From the NCBI GenBank assembly GCA_902796895.1, contig CADBQV010000109.1, positions 1 through 9,770 on the forward strand: a stretch of DNA of 9,770 nt, in the 5' to 3' direction. The position numbers were made by a program, and so were the translations under genes. The first letter of the stretch is position 1. The number at the start of each line of letters is the position of its first letter. Source of the DNA: an uncultured Erysipelotrichaceae bacterium (GTDB taxonomy: Bacteria > Bacillota_I > Bacilli_A > Acholeplasmatales > Anaeroplasmataceae). The notes under the pieces are model-generated. The model ran no database searches, was not told the DNA's origin, and was given only the letters and a program-made list of their open reading frames with translations. Positions 1 through 7,000 of this stretch are shown piece after piece.

Positions 1-855
1 AAATATAACTCCAAGTATTGCAACTAATACATATAATATATTTCCTATATTATGAATGATTGGTCCTAAAATATTGGCATAAGCATTAGCTTTATATGCA
101 TCGTTGTTTAATTGATCATTTAATTTTGCAAAATCTTCTTTTGCTTTTTCTTCATGATTAAATACTTTTACAACCTTTTGACCATTCATCATTTCTTCAA
201 TGAAGCCTTCACATTCAGCAAGTGATTTTTGTTGTGCAATAAAGTATTTTGCAGAACCACCACCAACCTTTTTAGCAACATTTAGAATAACTATAGTAGC
301 TATAACTATTGCAACACATAACCATACACTATAAGATAGCATAATTATAAATAACATAGTTACAGTTAAAATTGTTTGAGTAGCTTGAGGAAGTGCTTGA
401 GTTACAAGTTGTCTAATTGCATCAATATCATTTGTATATGTAGACATTATTGCTCCACGTGGGTGTCTATCAAAATATGATATTGGTAATTTTTCCATTT
501 TAGCAAATACATCTTTTCTTAAATCATTTAAGAATCCTTGACCCATTGATGCCATAACTTGTTGTTGAACAATTAAGGCACTAATAGATATACCATAGCA
601 TATTACTAATGCTATTAAATATTTTTGTAATAAATCTTTTACTGCATCATATCCATATGCAACACCTGGTAAAATTACTTCATTAATGATATTTGGCATA
701 AATAATGATGCTATAATACCACCTGTTGCAGCAAGTAAAATACATATAATAATTATTATGAAATGAACTGGATATGCTTTAAATAAATATTTCATTAATC
801 TAGAAAAAGTCTTCTTTTTATTGAATTTTCTAGTTGTTCCTCTCATTCTTGGCAT
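1..855 (-). CDS. ABC exporter half-transporter, catalytic-site partner, N-terminal part (cut by window edge)
   Basis: About 285 codons are visible with no stop, all from the membrane domain of a type IV (ABCB-like) exporter. The protein starts MPRMRGTTRKFNKKK, a basic cytoplasmic leader. Hydrophobic helices lie near residues 29-52, 76-99, 158-175 and 176-192, and a fifth begins near 268. Two stretches are typical of the family: the intracellular loop around YFDRHPRGAIMSTYTNDID (residues 127-145) and the coupling region EEMMNGQKVVKVFNHEE (219-235). The ATPase domain lies outside the window. The start is set by an AAGGAGGTGG ribosome site (862-871) inside the 3' end of the upstream gene; the two genes are separated by one base. 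In known heterodimeric exporters (TM287/288, BmrCD) the partner of a degenerate half carries the intact catalytic site, so I infer that role here. The substrate is unknown; drugs or lipids are usual. Confidence 0.93.
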   Translation of the reverse strand, partial: MPRMRGTTRKFNKKKTFSRLMKYLFKAYPVHFIIIIICILLAATGGIIASLFMPNIINEVILPGVAYGYDAVKDLLQKYLIALVICYGISISALIVQQQVMASMGQGFLNDLRKDVFAKMEKLPISYFDRHPRGAIMSTYTNDIDAIRQLVTQALPQATQTILTVTMLFIIMLSYSVWLCVAIVIATIVILNVAKKVGGGSAKYFIAQQKSLAECEGFIEEMMNGQKVVKVFNHEEKAKEDFAKLNDQLNNDAYKANAYANILGPIIHNIGNILYVLVAILGVIF

Positions 856-856
856 A

Positions 857-2647
857 TTATTCCACCTCCTTAGCACTTACATTATCAGTGCTCTTATTTT
901 GTGTATAATAAACCTCTTTATAAATTTCATTATTCTTAAGTAATTCTTCATGAGTACCGATAGCATTTATTTTACCATTATCCATGATAATAATTTTATC
1001 AGCATCCTCAATTGATGAAACTCTTTGAGCTATTATAATTTTAGTTGTTGATGGAATAAATTCCTTAAATCCTTTTCTAATTTTAGAATCAGTTTTAGTA
1101 TCTACTGCTGATGTAGAATCATCTAAAATTAAAATTTTAGGCTTTTTAAGAAGAGCACGAGCGATACATAATCTTTGTTTTTGACCACCAGATACATTTG
1201 TACCACCTTGAGTGATTTCAGTTTCATATCCCTTAGGGAATGTTTCAATGAATTCATCTGCACATGCTAATTTACATGCTTCTTTTATTTCATCTAATGT
1301 AGCATTTTCATTACCCCATCTTAAATTACTTTCAATAGTACCTTTAAATAATAAATTCTTTTGTAATACTACTGCTACACTATCTCTTAAAGCTTTAATA
1401 TCATAATCTTTAACATTAACACCAGATACATATAAATTACCTTCAGTAACATCATATAATCTAGAAATTAAATTAACAAGTGATGTCTTAGATGAGCCAG
1501 TAGATCCTAATATACCTATAGTCTCACCACTTTTAATTTCTAAATTAATATCAGATAAAGCATAATTAGCTGCATCATCTTTATATTTAAATGATACATT
1601 TTCAAATTTAATTGAACCATCATTTATTTCATAAATAGGATTTTCTGGATTTAAGATTGTTGGCTTTTCTTCTAATACTTCTGTAATTCTCTTTGCAGAT
1701 TCAATAGCCATAACTATCATAATTATAACCATTTGGAACATCATAAGTGCCATTAGTGATTGGAAACCATAAGTCATTAATGATTGGAATTGACCAATTG
1801 ATAATTCATTAAATACCATTACAGGCTTTCCATCTACCATACTCATAGATGAATTCTTAACAATTAATGTAGAACCTATAAATAATATTAATACCATAAT
1901 TACATTAACTGCTGCAGACATTAATGGTGATGCCATACCGATAATTCTTTCAACTATAGTAAAATCTTTCTTAAGATTATCAGATGTCTTATTGAATTTA
2001 TTAATTTCATAATCTTCTCTTACAAATGATTTAACAACACGAATACCTGAAATATTTTCCTCAACACTATCATTAAGTGCATCATATTTCTTAAATACAC
2101 GTTTAAATATTCTCATTGTAGATACCATCATTAGCATTAATAATGCTGCAAGTGCAATCATTACTACAACAAAGATCCATGCAAGTTGTGGTGCAATTAC
2201 AAATGACATAATTAATGAAAATATAATCATAAGTGGTGAACGTATTGCAGTTCTTATAATTTGAATATAAGCATTTTGTACATTTGTAACATCTGTTGTC
2301 ATTCTTGTTACTAAGCTTGATGCTTGGAATTTATCAATATTTGAAAATGAATAATTTGATATTGATTCATACATATCATGTCTTAAATTTCTTGCAAAGC
2401 CTGCAGCTGCCATTGCACTATATTTTCCTGCAAGAGCACCAAATAATAAGCTTAGCATAGCCATTACGACTAAAATAATTGAATATACAACAAGTAATTT
2501 ATTATTAGAATCATTCATTTGATCCACTAATTTTGATGTCATGAATGGTAATATACATTCAAGTACAACTTCAAATGTGATGAATAAAACTGATAAGATA
2601 CTTGCTTTTTTATATTCTCTTACACATTTAATTAATCTCTTTATCAT
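857..2647 (-). CDS. ABC exporter half-transporter with degenerate ATP site (TM287/BmrC-like)
   Basis: A complete 596-residue half-exporter: six membrane helices within about residues 15-320, then an ATPase domain from about 345 to 585. Visible motifs are Walker A GSTGSSKT (381-388, K387), Q-loop Q429, signature VSGGQ (485-489), Walker B ILILDD (505-510) and Q541 at the switch position. D510 replaces the catalytic Glu and Q541 replaces the switch His, so the ATP site built on this Walker A/B should bind but hardly hydrolyse ATP. That is the known pattern of one half of heterodimeric exporters. Ser replaces the third Walker A glycine; I recall the same in other Firmicute members, so it is not a sign of decay. 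The ribosome site AAAGGA (2654-2659) overlaps the last codons of the MarR gene, and the stop of this gene is one base from the next start, so translation is probably coupled. The protein should sit in the cytoplasmic membrane with the 1-855 product and expel an unknown compound. Confidence 0.95.
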   Translation of the reverse strand: MIKRLIKCVREYKKASILSVLFITFEVVLECILPFMTSKLVDQMNDSNNKLLVVYSIILVVMAMLSLLFGALAGKYSAMAAAGFARNLRHDMYESISNYSFSNIDKFQASSLVTRMTTDVTNVQNAYIQIIRTAIRSPLMIIFSLIMSFVIAPQLAWIFVVVMIALAALLMLMMVSTMRIFKRVFKKYDALNDSVEENISGIRVVKSFVREDYEINKFNKTSDNLKKDFTIVERIIGMASPLMSAAVNVIMVLILFIGSTLIVKNSSMSMVDGKPVMVFNELSIGQFQSLMTYGFQSLMALMMFQMVIIMIVMAIESAKRITEVLEEKPTILNPENPIYEINDGSIKFENVSFKYKDDAANYALSDINLEIKSGETIGILGSTGSSKTSLVNLISRLYDVTEGNLYVSGVNVKDYDIKALRDSVAVVLQKNLLFKGTIESNLRWGNENATLDEIKEACKLACADEFIETFPKGYETEITQGGTNVSGGQKQRLCIARALLKKPKILILDDSTSAVDTKTDSKIRKGFKEFIPSTTKIIIAQRVSSIEDADKIIIMDNGKINAIGTHEELLKNNEIYKEVYYTQNKSTDNVSAKEVE

Positions 2648-2649
2648 AT

Positions 2650-3078
2650 TTAATCCTTTCTTAAATTATTTTCAATTTTATTTAAAACACTAACAAACAT
2701 TTCTAATTCTTCTTTTGAAATATCTTTTGTAAGCTTCTTTTCAAAATTCTCTAAGTCATTTAATAAAGCATGAGTATAATTTTTAGCTGTATCAGTTAAT
2801 GTTAATTTTTTTAATCTTAAATCACCATCAACCTTTTCTCTTACAATGAGATTTTTCTTCTCCATTAAAGAAATTATGTTAGATGCAGTTGAACGTGTTA
2901 TACCAAATTCACGTTCGATATCTTTTTGATAAACATCATTTTTAGATTTATCTATATATACTAATATAAATCCATTTGTACCAGAGATATTTTCAATTTG
3001 TTTAAGTGAATCTAGATTATCAACAACTCGTTTTATTTTAGTTGAAGTGCAATTTATTCTCTTTCCTATTTTTTCCAT
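2650..3078 (-). CDS. MarR-family transcriptional regulator
   Basis: A 142-residue protein, the usual MarR length. The winged helix-turn-helix lies at about residues 46-98: the segment VYQKDIEREFGITRSTASN leads into the recognition helix (about 60-74), followed by MEKKNLIVREKVDGDLRLKK, whose DGDLR turn is the wing. Helices at both ends (5-30 and 100-140) would form the dimer interface. MarR proteins bind palindromic DNA as dimers and let go when a small ligand, often a drug or phenolic, binds. It is the first gene of an operon with two ABC half-exporters, a common arrangement for ligand-induced efflux. The start is supported by TAAGGAGGT (3082-3090) five bases or so upstream. A perfect palindrome across its own -10 box suggests autorepression. 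The ligand cannot be told from sequence. Confidence 0.94.
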   Translation of the reverse strand: MEKIGKRINCTSTKIKRVVDNLDSLKQIENISGTNGFILVYIDKSKNDVYQKDIEREFGITRSTASNIISLMEKKNLIVREKVDGDLRLKKLTLTDTAKNYTHALLNDLENFEKKLTKDISKEELEMFVSVLNKIENNLRKD

Positions 3079-3091
3079 AATACCTCCTTAA

Positions 3092-3115
3092 ATAATGTTT
3101 GATATAAAACATTAT
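3092..3115 (-). promoter_or_regulatory. Candidate MarR operator palindrome
   Basis: Perfect 9-bp arms ATAATGTTT and AAACATTAT are separated by the 6 bases GATATA. The site covers most of the -10 box and the expected transcription start of the MarR-ABC operon. Size and position suit a MarR dimer blocking RNA polymerase. The palindrome is seen directly; its use by this MarR is inferred. Confidence 0.7.
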
Positions 3116-3138
3116 ACTGATTTTAAAAATAAAATCAA
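3111..3138 (-). promoter_or_regulatory. Promoter of the MarR-ABC operon
   Basis: A consensus -10 TATAAT (3111-3116) lies 16 bases from a -35 TTGATT (3133-3138, four of six matches). The start of transcription would be near 3104, leaving a leader of about 25 bases that includes the ribosome site. The AT-rich stretch 3139-3210 holds no gene. Confidence 0.65.
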
Positions 3139-3210
3139 GCATAGATTTAAAATATGTTAAATTATGTTTTAATTTATTATAAATTGCATACAATTTTTTT
3201 GTTTTTGTTT

Positions 3211-3239
3211 AAAAAAATGTGGAATTTAATTCCACATTT
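3211..3239 (-). terminator. Rho-independent terminator after the small membrane-protein gene
   Basis: Perfect 11-bp arms AAATGTGGAAT (3215-3225) and ATTCCACATTT (3229-3239) flank a 3-base loop. Read on the minus strand they run into seven T residues (3217-3211), three of which can pair in the stem. It begins seven bases past the stop codon at 3246 and separates this unit from the MarR operon. Confidence 0.85.
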
Positions 3240-3245
3240 CGTAAA

Positions 3246-3797
3246 TTAATTTTTAAATCTTTGTTTAATTTTTAATTTTTTAGTTTGAATATTTTTTCTA
3301 AATATTTCTTCATATTTATCAGATTCAAAGCCACTTTTATATACATATAAGATTTTACCTTCTGAAAATCTTAATTCATATAAATCTTTAAATTCATAAA
3401 TCTTATTTAAAGTTTCATATTTTATATCACTTCTTTTAGGCTTACTATTTGTATTTGGGATAGTTGCAAAAAGTGTAACACTATGTTCTTTAAAATTATA
3501 ATCATAGCTAACACCATTTTCACATATTTCTTTATTATTTAAAATTACCTTTTTTGGTAATTTTTTAACTTGTATTAATGTGACAATAAAATAAGCTATC
3601 GCAAGTGCTGCAATAGATGCACCAAATACTGTAAATAATGATGAATAAGATATCATACCAATTATTAATGTAAATACGCCACATGCAAGTACAAATATAA
3701 TAAATAAATATCTACTTTTAAATTCCTTGGCAGCTGATTGAGAAAGCATTAATGTTGCTTCATCACCAGATAAAACTGTTTTATTATTTATAACCAT
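3246..3797 (-). CDS. Small two-helix membrane protein, possibly YcxB-like
   Basis: A 183-residue protein of no certain function. A polar N-terminus (1-28) is followed by two hydrophobic helices (about 30-50 and 53-77) with a short turn between them, then a basic KKLPKK stop-transfer stretch and a soluble domain (about 85-183) rich in predicted strands, ending in a very basic tail (KTKKLKIKQ-type). The order of two helices and then a small beta-rich domain, with the segment IYEFKDLYELRFSEGKILY near 133-151, resembles YcxB-like proteins, but I hold that only weakly. The domain should face the cytoplasm. No other in-frame start exists: an in-frame TAA lies six codons upstream of the ATG. The only good ribosome site is 28 bases upstream, with a small hairpin between them. 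No separate promoter is evident, so it is probably transcribed with tRNA-Gln just upstream; its own terminator follows the stop. Confidence 0.85.
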   Translation of the reverse strand: MVINNKTVLSGDEATLMLSQSAAKEFKSRYLFIIFVLACGVFTLIIGMISYSSLFTVFGASIAALAIAYFIVTLIQVKKLPKKVILNNKEICENGVSYDYNFKEHSVTLFATIPNTNSKPKRSDIKYETLNKIYEFKDLYELRFSEGKILYVYKSGFESDKYEEIFRKNIQTKKLKIKQRFKN

Positions 3798-3806
3798 ATT
3801 AAAATA

Positions 3807-3830
3807 TAATCTTTAAGATTAATTACTCCT
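3807..3830 (-). promoter_or_regulatory. Distant ribosome site with intervening hairpin
   Basis: AGGAG (3826-3830) lies 28 bases before the ATG at 3797, too far for normal initiation. Between them sits the perfect palindrome TAATCTT-T-AAGATTA on the plus strand (3807-3821), able to fold as a 5-bp stem with a 5-base loop. Folding would bring the site to about 13 bases from the start. There is no other ribosome site closer. The sequence is direct observation; the bridging role is inference. Confidence 0.45.
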
Positions 3831-3838
3831 TTTAAATT

Positions 3839-3913
3839 TGGCAGCAGCTACAGGATTCGAACCTGTGAATACTGGGGTCAGAGTCCAGGGCCTTACCGCT
3901 TGGCTAAGCTGCT
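3839..3913 (-). tRNA. trnQ: tRNA-Gln (anticodon CUG)
   Basis: A full 75-base cloverleaf with encoded CCA (3839-3841). The acceptor stem is AGCAGCT/AGCTGCT (7 of 7 pairs) with discriminator G73. The D arm is GCC-AAGCGGTAA-GGC, the anticodon arm CTGGA-CTCTGAC-CCCAG (anticodon at 3879-3881, reading CAG codons), and the T arm ACAGG-TTCGAAT-CCTGT. The D loop and G73 match tRNA-Gln of E. coli and B. subtilis as I remember them. Two oddities: the first pair is A1-U72 where tRNA-Gln usually has U1-A72, and the anticodon stem closes on an A31-C39 mismatch. No terminator follows before the membrane-protein gene, so the two probably share a transcript that is cut at the tRNA ends. Confidence 0.95.
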
Positions 3914-3924
3914 ATACAAAATGA

Positions 3925-3953
3925 ATTATACAATAATTCAAAAATTAATACAA
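3925..3953 (-). promoter_or_regulatory. Promoter of tRNA-Gln
   Basis: A consensus -10 TATAAT (3925-3930) lies 17 bases from TTGTAT (3948-3953, weak -35). Transcription would start near 3918, only a few bases before the mature tRNA 5' end at 3913. Confidence 0.7.
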
Positions 3954-3976
3954 TTATAAATTATTAAAACAAATAC

Positions 3977-4014
3977 AAAAATTAGACCCTACAGGCACTA
4001 ACCTATAGGGTCTA
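3977..4014 (-). terminator. Rho-independent terminator of the giant helicase gene
   Basis: Arms TAGACCCTA (3983-3991) and TAGGGTCTA (4006-4014) pair perfectly. After one C-A mismatch, AGG (3993-3995) and CCT (4002-4004) extend the stem to a 6-base loop. On the minus strand the hairpin is followed by one A and then TTTTT (3981-3977). It starts three bases after the stop codon at 4018, so the helicase gene ends its own transcript. Confidence 0.9.
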
Positions 4015-4017
4015 TTA

Positions 4018-7000
4018 TTACAATAATATTAATGAATCATTAACAACTTCAATCTTTCTATCTAATGCAAGATGATTTACTGCATCATCTAAAACCTGTC
4101 TAATAGGTTGTGTTACTGCATTAAATCCTAAAATATTGATTAATGTTTTATAACATCCATCACGCTTAATACCACTATTCTTTTCAACAATTGAATATAT
4201 ACCATCAATTAATTCATCAATATAAATATATTCAAATTTTCTATCAGAATTAGTTCTTAATCTAAAGCCTGATACCTTATCTGATAAAATAAAGTCTGAT
4301 ACCTTACGTAATTTTTTAGGTAATGCATTATTAACATCTTCTTTAATCTTATCAGAAGCACGAGCTTTATCCATAGCCTTAGCTACTTCTAAATATAAAT
4401 ATTCAATATGAATAGGTGCTTCTACTCTTATGATTTCTCTTACTAAATATTCTAAATCATAATTCTCAAGATATTTTTTACCACGTTCGGCACCAACTTC
4501 ACGATATGGTTCGAAATTAAAGTCAAATGAATCGATAGATTTATCTTCTTTTAAGAATGTCTTTGCTTCATGCTTTTTCTCTAATGTTTCAGGATTTTCT
4601 AAAGCGTATCTTAATCTTTCTTGTTCTTCTTCTTTATTCTTTATCCAAGATGTAGTAAACAATTTAAAATATTTCCATCCTAAACGATTTAATAACATCT
4701 TTTCAAGACGATATTTATCAGTTAAATTGGCATTATAGCTATTTGAACCATCTGTCATGATAGCCATAATAAATTCACCGTCTTTTTTAACTGCTAAATC
4801 AATTTTGAAGCTTGAAGAACCGAAATTAGGGTATACTTCATATCCAAGTGATTCAACATATGCCTTTACATCCATAATTAAAGGAGTTGAATCCTCACTA
4901 TAATTTTTAGCACCTATTACATTTTCAGCAAATTTTAAATAATCTCTTAATAAAATTACACCTTGTGCTTCAGTTTTTTCTTTAATATCTTCGCCTTTAA
5001 TAGATGCGACAATTGATACATTATATTTAGCACGAGTAATTGCTACATTTAATCTTCTTTCACCACCTAAATTATTAAGTGGTCCAAATCTTTGATAGAA
5101 TTTTCCTTCTTTGTTAAATCCATAACAAATAGAAAATATTATTCTATCTCTTTCATCACCTTGAACTGTCTCTAGGTTTTTAACAAAGAATGGTTCATCT
5201 AACGCATCATCAAAGAATCTATCATATTGTGGTTTTTTTCTTCTGTATTTATCAATCATAGATGCGATTAAATCGGCTTGAACATTTGAAAACGCAACAA
5301 CACCAAGTGATTCTTTACTATTGTCAAAATGGTCAAATACCATCTTACAAATATATTCAGCCTCAGCAGGGTTTGTACGTGTTGCCATATCATAAATACC
5401 ATCTTTAACATAATAATAATCAATACCAAAGCCTTCCTCATGTTGATGAGCCTGTGGAATAGTTATTAAATTACCATTATAGAATGCACCATTTGAGAAT
5501 GTAATTAATTCCTCACTTCTTGATCTATAATGCCATTTTAAAGATGTAGTTTCAAATGTAGATGATGCTTTATCCAAAATTGATTCTAAGTCGTATTCAA
5601 TTTCTTCTTCCTCTTGACCATTATCAAGTGTTGCATGGAAGAAATTAGTAGGAGGCATTTGTTTAGTATCGCCAATAACAATACATTGCTTACCTCTATA
5701 AATTGAACCTAAGGCATCTGATGCAAATATTTGTGATGCTTCATCGAATATTACACAATCAAATATTTCAAGCTCTGATGCTAAATATGTAGATACTGAA
5801 AGTGGAGACATCAAGAATACTGGTTTAATATCTAATACTAAATTAAATATTTGTTCAAGTAAGCTTCTAATTGGTAATTGTCTACGTAATTTAGAATATT
5901 CTTTTGTTAATATTTTAAATTCAGAACCTTCAAGGACATTATCATTAGGTCTCTTTTGACTTATTTTAGAGATAATAAAATCTCTATTAATACTTAAAAT
6001 ACTTTCATCTAATTCTCTAAAATCAGCAATTACTCTATTTTCATTTAATGAATTAAATTGAGTTAATAAATTAGATTTATCAATAATTGATTTAATCTTT
6101 TGTTCAATAAATGTTTTTCTATAAACATTAGCTATATCAGATATATTTTCTTCTGCATCTAAATATGAATTTAAGAATTCTAATGCTGATAATTCTTTTA
6201 ATTTCTTTAAGCATACTTTAAGCTGTCCGAAATGGTTAAATAATATTCTTTCACTATCTAGGTGAAGTACTCTATTATATGCATCTTCTAATTTTTCATT
6301 ATAAAAATCAAATTCACGTTTATCAAATATTGTTGATAATCTATTAAATGTTTTTGCTTTTAGCATTAAATAATTATAATCAATCTTTGAATTGATATAT
6401 TCACTTTTTAAAATTGAATATTCTTCAAATGATAAATTTAAATCTTCAATATCATCAATAGACATTAATTCCTTTAATACTACATTTAAATTTAAGCCTT
6501 TAATATCACCAAGTAATTTAGATAAATTAGTACTAACCTCTTTAGCTAAGAATAAATTTCTCTTTAATGATTGGAATTCCATTAATTCCTTATCGATTTC
6601 TTCAAAAGTAGATTTAGTTTTTCTAAATTTATAGATTTCAGCTTCTACTTCTTTTAATTCTTTATTAAATAATTTACCTTTTTGATTACTCTTTCTATAT
6701 CTATCTCTTAAGCTATCAATATTTTCTTTTAAAATAGCTTTATCATAAATATCGAATAAATTAGTCTTACAAATCTTTTGGAAATTAATATATTTTCTAA
6801 TTAAATCCATAATTTTATAACGATATTTTTTATTTAAATAAAGTGGAGAATATGATGTTAATTTTGTTATTTTATCAATAATTAATGCTTTCTTTAAGCC
6901 ATCTTTAACTGATTCAATATAAAGTCCATCATATTTAGCTAAAATATTAGCAAGTGTATATAAAATTTCAAGTGCGGCAATTGAATTATCTAAGTCAGTA

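Noticed and set aside
1212..1406. Plus-strand open frame of 64 codons
   Set aside because: It lies wholly inside the ABC exporter gene on the other strand, has no ribosome site, and its translation is low-complexity.
2231..2259. Ser in place of the third Walker A glycine in the ABC gene as a sign of a pseudogene (Walker A itself at about 1484-1507)
   Set aside because: The frame is intact, the other motifs are in place, and the same change is familiar in Firmicute half-exporters with degenerate sites.
3171..3185. Palindrome AATTTAT-T-ATAAATT upstream of the MarR promoter
   Set aside because: Made only of A and T in an AT-rich spacer, so it has little meaning without conservation data.
3839..3913. 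tRNA-Gln as an integration site for an island carrying the helicase
   Set aside because: Elements usually insert at the tRNA 3' end, but here the helicase lies on the 5' side. No second copy of the tRNA 3' end and no integrase are seen in the window.
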